This document shows positions 50,550-63,200 of a DNA stretch of 64,000 nucleotides, one piece after another. The translations under genes were made by a program, and so were the position numbers. The DNA comes from Myoxocephalus aenaeus (taxonomy: Eukaryota; Chordata; Actinopteri; Perciformes; Cottidae): NCBI GenBank assembly GCA_038501785.1, contig JBAMJR010000040.1, forward strand, positions 5,992,501-6,056,500, given 5' to 3'. Numbering within the stretch: the first letter of the stretch is position 1; each line of letters begins with the position of its first letter. The notes below the pieces were generated by a model. It was not told the origin of the DNA. It did not search any database and saw nothing but the letters and a program-made list of their open reading frames with translations.

Positions 50550-52487
50550 CTAGAAGTCCTGGCGTATGTTCTCCTTGTTCTCGTCGCCCTGCTGTTGCCT
50601 GAGCTGAGTTACTTCGTTCTCCAGCTGGATGATGGCCCGCTCGATCTCAAAGTTCTTACTGACCAGAGACACCCAGCTGTTGAGGGTACAGACACAGATG
50701 TTTACAATGGGGGAATCGTGCCAAACACATTCCTATGTAGATTGATTATAAACTCTTCAAACAACATACTTTGACTCCAGCTCTCGCAGTTTGGCTCCTC
50801 CGGCTAACTGATCATTCTTACGCTGCCAGTTTAAATCCTGAATTTGCTTCCTGTGTGGCCAAAAACAAATGAATTGGGAAAACGTATTCACAAACACTTT
50901 GATTCAGCGCGAATGTTCCAGCGATCAGCTCACCTGAACTTCTGGAGTTCCTTTTGAGCCATCTCAATCATGAAGGCCAAGTTACTGAAGGAGAAAGACG
51001 AGGTCGACACGTTAGCAGTCTTCAGACTAATAATGCACCGAGTTAATGTCAATGAGAAACGGCTGCAATCACGTACTCGTTGTAGACTTTCCATGCGTTG
51101 GTCCCGTACTGCGACATGAGCTCCAGGTTCTCAATGCGGACTGCCTGGTGCTCGAGCTGGGCCATCGAGTTGTTCACACACTCCTGCCACGCGGTGATGT
51201 CGTTCTTCTGGCCCGACGAGGGGGCTGGCAGCTCATATCTGCACAGGGAAATAACATTTAAGTATAAATAAAAAGTACAACAAAATTGGATACAAAAATA
51301 AAAATACACCCGTGTTATCATTTGAAAACAGTTCAGTGGAGTTTTAACTGCAGCCGCAACTAACAATTGTTGGCATTATTATCTGCTACAGTTTGGGTTT
51401 TTAGAAATGAGCACAGATATGAAACTCCACATGATTTGACATCTAATATTCTTATAGCAGCGAGGGGCTTGTTCAAATATAGCTGAAACAATTAGTGAAA
51501 TTATCCATTTGCCAAAAATCTGAAAATGATTTGATAACTATTTTTTATTGTTTGTTAATAATATCGAAATTAAAAAAGGCAAAAATCACAGGTTTGATCT
51601 CCAGAAAAATATTATTCTGTTTTTTGTAGTCTGCTACGATAGTAAACTGAATAGCTTTGGGTTTTCGGACTGTTGGTTGAAAAAAGAAAGACATTTTTTC
51701 TTGCTCTTTGCTGACATTTTGTACCAAATGATAACTTGATGAAATCATCGTCAGATTAATTGCTAATTAAAAGAACAAGTTGCTGCTTTAATTCTGTTTA
51801 GTCGTGTGATGTAACCGCCTTGTGGCACGTCTCACCATTTTGTGAATTCGTTGCACGTTTTCACTGAACTGAATTCGAGCCTCAAATATAGCCATCGCTT
51901 GAAACATTGCAGTACCTCACTCGGTAATGATTCCAATCAGAAACTTTTTATTACCAGGAATGTTTTCACAAACGAGGAATTTTTCGAGGCGGAAGGTGCA
52001 TACATTGGACATGGGACGTTAGACGAGACAAACAACAATCAACAATCAACGACAACAACAGTGCAATGGGTATTAAAATAAGTGTAAGATAAGATAAAGT
52101 GCTCAGACAACAGATACGTTAATGTGAGTGTACGTTAAAGTGACACGTGTGTTTAAGTTAAAGTGTACGTTAAAGTGACGAGTGTTTAAGTTAAAAGTGT
52201 ATGTTAAGTGGCGTGAGTGTTTAAATATGAAGTGTGCAGAGGAGTGACCGGTAAAGAGAAAGAAAGAAGAGAAAAATAAAAATGAAAATAAGAATAAAAA
52301 TAACTGGGGGTGACAGTCAGTCAGTGGGGACCCCGAGCCCTGTTGATGAGCCCGACTGCCGATGGGAAGAAACTGTTTGTGTGGCGAAATTGTACGTGTA
52401 TACCTTTACGCGAGTCAAATAAGCAGACGGCATAACTTTATCAGACGGTTGGACGCAGCAGTGTTTTTAAATGACTCTTTTTCTGTC

Positions 52488-52534
<47 letters not shown>

Positions 52535-54069
52535 CTCTTCATGCTCAGGAGATCCATGGGCTGCCGAGCCGACAGCCGCTCAAATTCATTCCTCATGATT
52601 TCTGTCTAATGGGCGAGAATAAATAAGCTGTTACTCCTGTCACACTGGTTGAGACATGAAAAAGGGGGTTTTAGAGGTCTGAGGGGTTTGTCACCTCAAA
52701 AGTAGCGAAGTCAGGTGTTTGCAAGTAGCTCAGGTAGTTCTTGGTAGGTCGGTATCTTCTAGTCTCCTCCTCCACCAACGCTGCAGCCTAGAGGACAAAA
52801 GATTATTTAGGCTTTTAAAAGCACTGCATCAAAGAAGAAATACATGTTTTTACAATGGCTTTCAAATCAACTAGTGCAGGTGTTTTTTTTTTTTTTGGGA
52901 CTGGAAGTTGGAAGCAAGTCGAGGGAGAAACGCATTTGAAACCAAACCAACAGAGCTTCACAGACTGGATGCTCATTCTTGTGGAAGTATCACACGGAGA
53001 TTGCTTTTCCACGACTGGGATAGAGTCCACCATCAGCTAGGCTCATAAACCTGGTCCTCTTTCTGTTGCCTGTGTTGTGTTTTTAAACACTAAACGTCGT
53101 CACTGAATAAACTGAATTGTGGGTACGACGACGTGTACAAAAGTGTGATGTGTACATTTTAGGTGCACAGCTGGACCTTATTAATAGTATGCTCATTGTA
53201 AACAGAGGAGCGAGAAGACCTTTCTACAGCAGACCTTCCAATAAGCACATTCAAACCATGCAGGGGCCAAAACATAGATCTCATCATAGGATGCAAACGT
53301 CACAATTACGAGGCCAGAGCTCTAGTTTACATTTCTTTGACGAATGCAATGTGCCTCCTAAATCACATGGCAAACAGTAGCATCATCCATGTTATTAATC
53401 ACACCCATGCTTGATCTATGACAAGTCACGTGCAAATGAAAAAAGAAAGTGGCCTCTGCTCTCCAGCCATGTGAGGAGGACTGGCCCCTAAACTGAACCC
53501 CCACACAGTGCAAGTGCAAAACTGGATACACATTGTCGTTGTTGTACTGTGGTGAAATGGCACAAAGTGACAGAAGCTGATAAAGACCGTAAGAGTGAAA
53601 AGTAGGAACAACTGTATATTAATACACCCTGGGCCCTCACGCCTGCTAACATACACCCTGAATTACTCACTTATGGTCGGACGTTATGCGTTTATTTAAT
53701 TGTCTAAGCGGGATGTGTCGTCCTCCGGTTCACGCTACCGCTCCTCCCCGCAGGAAGCAAAGCTAACGTTCAACTTAAACACGGACTTTAACGATACCTA
53801 CCGTTAGCTAAGTATTTCACTTGACTCAAGAGTATGCTCGCATGTATACGAACTGAATGTTAGTTTCAAACTGCCCCGTGTCCCATTAAAATGTGTCTAA
53901 ATATCGTACAGCGTGTGGTGTTAACATGGTTACGTTAGCAGCCACGCTGCGGTTAGCTCGCTCCTCGGTCACTCACCGCTTCTCGGACACCAGCGGCATC
54001 GTAACCTTGGTCAAAATACGGCAACGCATCGACGAACACTTCGCCAGCTACTGAAGCCGTCCCAGCCAT
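50550..54069 (-). CDS. bcas2: Pre-mRNA-splicing factor SPF27 (BCAS2), complete
   Basis: BCAS2/SPF27 is a core subunit of the PRP19-CDC5L complex that activates the spliceosome in the nucleus. Seven exons on the minus strand: 53977-54069, 52695-52787, 52535-52605, 51077-51238, 50934-50984, 50770-50850 and 50550-50676. Total 678 nt, 225 residues, identical in length to the human protein. Recognisable blocks are DALPYFDQGYDAAGVREA (exon 1), EEETRRYRPTKNYLSYL (exon 2), RNEFERLSARQPMDLLSMKR (exon 3), YELPAPSSGQKNDITAWQE (exon 4), QIQDLNWQRKN (exon 6) and the end NKENIRQDF. The last third is heptad-like (coiled coil). Intron 3 begins gtacacacaca, so its donor merges with a long CA repeat. No damage was seen. 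Confidence 0.98.
51920..52400 (-). repeat. LINE 3'-end fragment in bcas2 intron 3
   Basis: Reads aatcagaaactttttattac, acaaacgaggaatttttcg, acgttagacgagacaaacaa, gacaacaacagtgcaatggg, then short gttaaagtgac repeats and a final ggggtgacagtcagtcagtg. The same order occurs at 63105-63425 in trim33 intron 6. I read it as the 3' untranslated part of a CR1/L2/Rex1-type LINE lying on the minus strand. Confidence 0.7.
52491..52532. repeat. (GT)n microsatellite fused to the bcas2 intron 3 donor
   Basis: About 21 GT units on the plus strand. On the bcas2 strand they are CA repeats that begin at intron position +3. Confidence 0.95.
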
Positions 54070-54906
54070 TTAATCAGTCTGTATGGTTGAGTTTGTTTGC
54101 TGTATGCCTTGTAGCGACAAAAAAAAAAAGTCAAACCTTCCCAGCTAACTAAAAGCCAGTGGTTCCGGTCTCAACCTTCAAAATAAAAGGCGCAACCAGC
54201 AGCTCGGCCGTGGGTTGTTGTTGTGACCCCTCGTGGAGTGGAGTGGAACTGCTGCTTGGGGAAGACAAGTTGTAAAGAAGTTGTATTTGTTTGTAGTCTG
54301 GAAGAGGTTTTAGCTTGTTTTACTTTGTTTTAATCTTTACTTTACTGTACCGGCAAATACATTTGACCAAAAGTTATATTACTGGGTAAATACACTAAAT
54401 AGTATTTAAAAAATATGCAACAACAGACAATTTTAGGACAGAGTTTAGGAGTTAAAATTAGTAATTCTCCCATATAAAGTTGGAGGACAATTATATACAA
54501 AACAGGTACAGGTTGAATTTATTGTTGGCAACTATCACGTTTTCCCTAATGATGTTTTTTTTTTTTTTCAATATGGATTATTGTCTTTTTTAATATGTTT
54601 TTACTTGTGGTGTCTTTCTTTCTATATTTGTTTTATGTGTGTAATGATTTTTTGTTATTAATCCCCCCCAATCCTCCCTGTTCGGATATTTATTTATTAC
54701 AGATATCCATACCCTGTTAGCGTTAGCCATCTTGCTCACATCATGAACAGTTCACACATAGGGCCATAGTGATACACTTTAATTGTGTAGCGTAAACGAG
54801 CCACAAACAAGTAAATAAGGTCTTGGGTCGACGTCATGACGTATTCTTACGTACTCATGGTCCGAAAAGTTACGCAGTGCGTGCAGCGGTTCAAAGAGGA
54901 AGGAAG
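54070..54906. promoter_or_regulatory. Shared 5' region between bcas2 and trim33 (head to head)
   Basis: Start codons of bcas2 (minus, 54069) and trim33 (plus, 54907) are 837 bases apart and diverge, so both promoters must lie in or near this interval, unless trim33 has an additional upstream exon. The middle (54330-54680) is A/T-rich. A 10-base T run lies near 54557. No specific factor site is claimed. Confidence 0.6.
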
Positions 54907-56215
54907 ATGGCGGATAACAAAGGCGAGGAGGATATGGAACCGTCTGCTAATTCGGACTCGGTGGCCTCAGCGAAAGATAACGAGCAGCCAGAAACGACAG
55001 ATGAAAATGCGGTAATAGTCATAGAATCGATTACGGAGGGTGGTGAACCAACAGAGTCCCACGATAACGCAAATGAGACACCGAAACCCACCAGCGACGG
55101 CGGAGACGGCAGCGACAGCGGGGCTGCCGTTGCCGTTGCTGCTGCTGCTGCTGTTGCAGCAGTTGGGGAAGTCGATGTTAGCGTTAGCAACGCCGTCAGC
55201 CCAGCTGCGACCAGCAGCGCCAATACAGAAGAGCCAACGGGGGCTGAAACCCTTGCCGCCGCTGCTGCCGTCGCCGAGGCTCCAGTTGGTGGGCTCACCA
55301 CTGAAATGTCCCCCCCACCGACGGCTCCGGCGGCCACGCCGGTATCCGTTCCCATAAATTTTTTGGATACGTGCGCAGTGTGTAAACAAAGTCTCCAGAG
55401 CCGAGACTGTGAACCCAAACTTCTGCCATGTCTGCACTCCTTTTGCCTCAAATGTATCCCGCAACCAGACAGGCAGATCAGCGTGCAGGTACCTGGACCG
55501 CACGGGCAGACTGACACACACATAGGTGAGTTTTATTTATTTTTTACAGTCGTCTCCTCCGTTAAGATGAACCGCCATCTGTCAAAAGTTCGGGCTTCAA
55601 CAGTTCATTTATATTCGGCGACACATTTAGCGACATCACTGGTCTAACTGAAACAGACGCCTACGGCGGTTGGTCTGAATCTCAATATCTAACGTTAACC
55701 GTTACCGTTAAAAACACTAACCGTCAGATAATTGAATGTCAGTTGCATTGCAGTACAAGAAGAAGATGTCTATGACTAACGGGTGTAACTATCTGTTAGC
55801 TAGATACACTCCCATGTGCACGTTCTGGCTCGTCATAGTTGTCATTGTCAACAGCGAGGCAATCTTGTAATTTGACAGGTGTGTGCTGACATGCCAGTCT
55901 CTCTCTCTCGGTGTTAAGCTAACGTTATGCATTTTCAATCCTCCCGGACATTGAGCAATTATACTGTTGTAATGATTTACAAGAATGTTGGCTTGTCAGT
56001 GGATTAACAGTTAGACGAGAGTGATGTGATTTGGATGGTCATCAGACACCGTGCGCTTCCAGTCAAGCTATTCATTAACAACTATTGGTAGCAGTGAGCT
56101 CATCTCTAGGGAAGAGACTGGAGTTGAAAATACTATAACTATAATAATCTACTTGATGTAGAAAAGTATTTGTGCTGGATTCCTAGAAATCCAAATGTCA
56201 TATTAACTCAGCATG

Positions 56216-56277
<62 letters not shown>

Positions 56278-57166
56278 CGCATTTATGTCATAGTTAACTC
56301 GCGATTAATCGCGATTTTTTGTTTTCTTCATTTTAATGCTCTTATCAACATGAAAAAGTGGATTGGCTTGCTTTATGCAAATGTTTTATTTTATTGAAAA
56401 ACAACTGCCAAACAGGGCGGTATAAAATTATAAAGTGCACATTTCAGGTAAACAAGGGTTTACAGTATAACATTATAAAGTGCACATTTCAGGTAAACAA
56501 GGGTTTACAGTATAAAATTATAAAGTGCACATTTCAGGTAAACAAGGGTTTACAGTATAAAATTATAAAGTGCAGTCAGGCTCTCGAAGGCAATTCGTAG
56601 GTCCTGCCGTTGGATGCGATGCGTATTATATCAGCTAGACCCTCGTCCTCCACAACGTTAACAGGCCTACACGCAGTAGCCACCCATTTAGCTATGGCTG
56701 CAATAAGTCTGTTCTTCGTTGTGGTGTCCATGTGTTTCTGAAGTCATCCGTTCTTGTCTGCTATGACGAGGGGGCGCAGAGTTAGCATCAGCTGTGTGCT
56801 TGGCCATCAAGTGGTATTTCAGACTGGATAGGCTACGATGATAGCTCAGTTCACAATGACAAATGGCACATACCACTTTGGTCTTGTCAAGGGAACCATC
56901 TGACAACTTTTTGAAAGTAAACTTTCCATTCATTAGCGTCTTATCATTCATTTTGCCGTATCGCGCTCACCATTCATTCATTTCAAACCGTAACGTTAGC
57001 CTAGCTTCCAAGCCCAAACGGCGTGCCTATTGTTTTGCTTCCGGTTGAGCTACATCCGGCGTGGCGCTCGCGAGAAAAATGAAAATGCGTTAACGCCGTT
57101 AATAAAATTGACGGCGTTAAAATTGGTTTGCGTTAACGCCGTTAATAACGCGCTAATATGACAGCA

Positions 57167-57237
<71 letters not shown>

Positions 57238-60200
57238 GCACGCGCGCACACACACACATACATACGACTGTAGGAGCTCTCTGTACTATTTATGATGTAT
57301 GTTTTGTATGTATTTATGATGTATGTTTTCTTGAACTGTCAGATAGTCTTAGGTCGTAGTCATAACCATAACTATGGCACAGGAAAGGCATAATTACAAG
57401 GTCTCCAAAATAAATTGCCTTGAATACAATGCAATCTAATTAACAGTGCCATGTATGTAAAAACTTGTCTTGTCAATATGTTTGCTACCTTAGGGCTTTG
57501 AAAAGGTGCATACATCAAATGTCTGCCCCGTCGGGAAAACATTTTTAAAGCGGGATTGTCAGATGGCTTAGAGTCAGTCAACAACAGCTCAGCTGGAGTA
57601 ACAAAAGCGTCACGCCGTGAGCAGATGTAGTAACTAAAGCAAAAAAAACGGTTTTTTTCCATGGTTTTCACTTCCCCTCTGGGAACAACAGACCAGGTTT
57701 AAAAGGCGTATTTACTCCTTTTTTTTAAATTTTTGCACTATTCAATCCATAATTCTCCTCGCATAGCTTCTCTCTTGAAGGTAGAATTTCACCTTCATTA
57801 ATTGACATATTGACTCTTTTTTTTTTTTCTTCTTTTTTTTGCCGGTCGATATTTTGGAGAGCAACTACACTGATGGTATACTGGCAGGTGTCTGGTCTCA
57901 TTTCATGTTTATATGAAACCTCTGCACAAATATATTTTTTATTGCAACGCTGATCCAGATAATGTAACTCCAACATCTATTAATAAAAACAGACCTGAGC
58001 ACTGGCAGTCTACAAAAAACAATTGTGTCGTATTTCAAGTTTAACGAAGGGGACTCCATCTCATGGTGACATCTCAAATTACTCCTTTTAATCTCCAGGT
58101 TTTAGCTTTGTGTGTCGACTTTACTTCCTCGCAGTACCTGCCACCAAGCTTTATTACTCTCATTGGAGAGTTTTAATATCACATTGTCTAGAATTCTGTT
58201 TCATGATAGATTCAGTATCACATAGCCTGCATTGTATTTCTCGAGCTGCCCAGTATCTGAGGTCAAACTGTAATATAATCGGTATATGGTGGGGGGTCTA
58301 TTTGCGCCTAGTAGATTATGTGGTTTATATGAGCTCACTAGGCCATGCAATTTGAATTTTACCTGGGGCATTTTTTTTTTTACAGCATATGGCCCAGTCT
58401 CTTGACACTACTTGCCTGAGTTTGGGGAAAGCTCCAACATATCAGAAAATTATTAATTGTCACCTGTCCCCAGTCACAACACTAACCCAAGCTACTGATT
58501 GATATTATTAAACCCTGTGCTTTACCTGGTCAGAGGAAAGGCGGGGTAACGATACTTGATCAGAAAATCTTTTCTTCATGATAATGTGCATATCAAGGTG
58601 TGTACATAAATTGAGGAAATATAAAAGCAAGGTGAGAATGCCGAGTTCAGAAACAACTTCCTGCTCATGAATTAAACCTTCTGTTCTACTTCTCTTTTGT
58701 GATGTCTGCTGTCCTACATGGTAGCAGCTTGTAACGGGACATGTTTACCTTCTTCCTGACGTAACTCTTTGTATATCCAGAAGTACCTGTCAGGTGTGCC
58801 TGAAGAATGCTTTATCTAATTTCAAAGCTAAATGTGCCTTAACCTGCACGATACTTGTAGCAGTACATATTGCTTTGTTGTAAAAAAAGAAGTGAGGTTG
58901 ATTAAATGTGTCTAAGATATTATTCTTTTTGCGTTAACCCAAAATTTGGTTCGGTTTCCGTGTTGTGATTAAGTGAAAGTGAACACTGACAACAAGCAGA
59001 GTTGAAATATGATAATATCTGTCACTTCTACAAGATAAACGATGTCCCTTGAGATTTCCCCCCACCCCACCCCACACTGTATTTCAAGGATATTTGCTAT
59101 TACACATTGATCCCAGTGTAAGCTTTGATCGCAGCTCACGGTGGTAAATCTCTGGCAATAATGCACCCGGTACTTGAAAATCAACTAGGTTAATGCATAT
59201 TTGGTTAAGCAAAAGCGCAGTTTGATCAAACTGAACGGTTATTGGGGTTGAATATGCTTGTATAGCCTTGTGACAGCTGTGTGATACGTGTGTCTTGAAG
59301 GGTTGTGTGGGTTCCTCAACACAACCCCAGTCCATCTGCTTTCACAACCAATCACTCAGCGGCTCGTGCAGCTGGAGCTTACACAAACCGGCTGTGTGCT
59401 GCTCAAGCCAGTGTAGACCGGTTCAAACTGGCTTCAACTAGTTTTTACCTCAGATGGCTGATGAGGGGGGGGGATGATTTTATGGGCTTAGGAGGTAGAG
59501 GGGGAGGGGTGACATATATTATGCTGACTCAATTTAAAATATTTATGTGTTTCTGTGAAGTTTAATATTTTGCACATTAATAGACTGAAATAAATGACAA
59601 AGTTAATGCACTGAACAAATTATTTGTTGAGGTGTATGATTATAGCGGTATTGAACTAATTCCATTAACAAAGCCAACTAATGCGATTAAGTGGAACAGT
59701 CCTCGTTGTTTGGCAATGTGATCTAATATTCTAATAAGCATGCCAAATATGACAAGATTGAATCTTCGCTTAATCAATTAGCTCCCATGAATAGGCAGTG
59801 GGTGTACCACGGTGCCAAGAATTAGTTAATAACAACAGGAATTTACCTAAAGGAAATGTGCAGGGGGCTTCCTATTAATCTTCATTTGTTTGAAGCGGGA
59901 CTATTTTCAGCCAACATTTCAGGGGGCTTCATAAGAAGTCAGGAAATGGATTTCACATGGGTTTGTTCCCATTTTTCCATTGTGTTGCTCTTTTTGATCT
60001 CATTTGACTTGCGTCCCCCTCGCTGTCTGTCTCTTTTCTCCCCATAGTAAATGTTATGCGCTGTTCGGTGTGCCACCAGGACTACAAACAGAGCGACATC
60101 ATTGACAACTACTTTGTCAAAGATACCACAGAGGCCACCAGTGGGTCGGATGAGAAGGCTGCACAGGTATGTCAAAGCAGTCGGCCTTGCGGCCATAATG

Positions 60201-63200
60201 TGGTACTTAGGTGTACCTGCATCGATGCTTTGCCACATAGGTGTTTGGAGGGGTCTCTGCATAAATATGGGATTGGGATATTTTGTTTTCTAATAAAGCA
60301 ACAGTCTTTTGTCTACAATTCAGCAACATTGTATCTAGTAGTGCACCAATTACATTTAGTGTAGCCCTGCAACCATTTTTGTGTATTATCTTTCTTGGTA
60401 ACTGCCAATAGTATTTAGAATAGAGATATTCACCGCGTGCCACAGGTTTGTCTGGTACTTTGCTAAAGTGAGAATTAAGATAAATTAATGAACCGTTGTT
60501 CCTAACATCTTTTTTGGTTTCGATTGTACTGGCGATTCCTTTAGTGCCACTGATGAAAACACACTATGCAGCTCTTGACTCATTACTCAGACATAACATA
60601 TGCACTGTACGTTAATGCTCTAAATTTAGATGAACCAACAGATTTTAGAGAACCTATGACCATTTGTTTAGTTTCACCATCATTTAAAATGTGTGCAGCG
60701 TGATGACAAGAATGTAAGCTGGTAGTTTAGGCTTTTATATACCAGATTGGGTTCTCTTTACCATCATACTACGACTATTAGTAAGTTAATACTTTGACAT
60801 CGGACATTTTTCTTCAGCCAGAAACATTTTACTTTAACATTTGTCTGTTTCATTAAATTATCGTGTCTATATCGAGGCAACATCATTTCAGGGTCTGAGC
60901 ACACATTTGGAGAAGCTGCATCGGACGGCACCAATACTGATTCTTGAGTCCAGTTCTTTTTATATGCTTTTTGATCTTATCCAGGTATGCACAAGCTGCG
61001 AGGACAACGCAGGAACCATCGGCTTTTGTGTGGAGTGCGGAGAATGGCTGTGTAAGACCTGCGTGGAGGCCCACCAGAGGGTCAAAATAACCAAGGACCA
61101 CAAGATCCACACCAAGGAGGATGCTGACGCTGCCTCCGGTAAGATGGCTGATCCTCACCGTGATGGCCGACCCATCTTTATTGAAGCTAAGATGGCAAAA
61201 GCCTAAATAAGACTAACTCTAGATGAAATACAGTGAATGTGGTGCTGCTGGTAGGCTGTTGCCATAGTAACAGTGCTGCAGAGTCTGGTTGCTTGGATGG
61301 TAACTCTAGCTGGGGAACTATACACCCTGAAGCTCTGACCAGAGTTTTCTGAGGCTTTGGCAGTCTTGTTTGGCAAACCTGAACTGGCTTTGACATGTCT
61401 TTTCGGTGTCGTCTATTTTGTCTTTGTTCTCTCTTTTATGTCTATAGAGTCTGTTAGTGCTCCAGGACAGAGGCCTGTTTTCTGTCCCATCCACAAGCAG
61501 GAGCCACTGAAGCTTTTCTGCGAGACCTGCGACACCTTGACCTGTAGGGACTGCCAGCTGCTGGAGCACAAGGAGCACAGGTAGCTCCACATCTAACACA
61601 CCCCTCCAGGGATGCTAATCTTCAAAAATACATTTTTAGCAATAGTTAACCGATCATTAAGAGTTAACCGACGATTAATGCCTCGCATGCAAGGGTGCTG
61701 TTCATACTCGTGCTTGGCACCGTAGCGCGAGCCTCCGCAGATGGCACACAAGCTCCAAGCATGGACGGAGGCGTTTATACTCTGCATGCTGTTTGTTGTC
61801 TTATTCTCCAAGATGCCAGAGGGCGTACAAACAAAATGAACTGTGAAGAATAAAAAAAGCCAACGAGCCGAACCCATTGGCTGTAGGTGTAACTGGCAAA
61901 AAGCAATAAACTGGCATCCACAATGCAGAAGAGGTATTTTAATGATCTGTAAATTCAAATATCAATATCAAGACCCGTGTAGAAACAAGTTAATAATTAC
62001 ATTCATTATAAAGAAACAAAGGTTGAATATCCTGAAGATTTTTAAAACCTCCTGTTGATTGACTTTCTTGTGAATAGTGCTTTTATCAGTGAACTATGGA
62101 GACACTAAGCTGAACTAGTTATCTAATCGGAAGTTAATTCACATTTCGCAAAGTGAACGGAAGTTCCCAACTGAGAGACAGAAAACGAATACTGCTCTTA
62201 ACCACCACAAAGAAAAGGAAGGGAAAGAATTCCCTACTCGGATTCGGTAAGATGTTGGTAACTGAAAGAGTGTTACCCCCTCTACTCTCAGGTACCAGTT
62301 TCTAGAGGAGGCTTTCCAGAACCAGAAAGGCATTATTGAGACCAGCGTGGCCAAACTGCAGGAAAAGAAGAACTACGTCCATTACTCTGTCTCTCAGGTG
62401 CAAAGCAGGTGCGTGTTTTGTCATCACCAGTCTCCTCTCCAGTGCTGCCCATTGACAGAGTTACCGCTTGTTAAAGTCCTTGGCGGTGGGCTGACACATG
62501 CAAGTCAGTGTTTCTATTGGTGGCTAGACTCTCTAAATTAAGTGTTGGTTCTTTTTTTTTACATCCAGGTTAAAAGAGCTAAATGAGACGCACAAGAAGG
62601 TGGAGCACGAGATCAAAATCGCAGTATTTACTCTTATTAACGAGATTAACAAGAAGGGCAAGTCCCTGCTGCAGCAGTTGGAGGTAAGAGAATATGAATT
62701 ACGTCGGTTTGGCCAAGATCTGCAAAATCCATTAGAAATACATGAATAAATCTATTGTTATGCATTTGAAACGATAGTTTTTGTCTGCATTCATGCAAGC
62801 TAATTCCGTGGCTGTTGACTCACTCGTAACTCCACTGGAACACACAATTTCCAGTGGACTTATATTACACCACATATTGACCACGTGGTTTGCAAAAAGC
62901 TTTACTTATCTGCCTATACAAATATGATGGGACATCTAACACATTTTATTTGTACATGGTGTAATCACATCGTTCTTATTTATCATATATATTGAATATC
63001 TTGATATTTTGATGTACTCCTTTTTACTGTATGTGGTGTCGCACATTAAGAATTACAATGTCGTCCTCCTCATGCTTAGCTATCTATGAAAGCCTTGCCA
63101 TCACTTTTGGTTTTCAGAATCAGAAACCGTTTATTTACCTGGAATGTTTACACAAACGAGGAATTTTTCTTGCCGGAAGGTGCATAACATTAGACGTTAG

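Larger units (their letters stand above)
55526..60047. other. trim33 intron 1
   Basis: No exon was recognised inside. It holds a GT microsatellite, a hAT remnant with 45-bp repeats and a TA microsatellite (56216-57236, listed separately). The rest, including 57240-60047, is A/T-rich without an identified element. Confidence 0.6.

Noticed and set aside
54891..55523. Minus-strand frames of 184 and 210 codons opposite trim33 exon 1
   Set aside because: They mirror the G/C-rich Ala-repeat exon. The plus-strand frame carries the RING finger and the family start.
56170..56600. Plus-strand frames over the 45-bp repeats as a gene
   Set aside because: The unit length is a multiple of three and has no stop, so the frame is forced by the repeat. 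It lies inside a transposon remnant.
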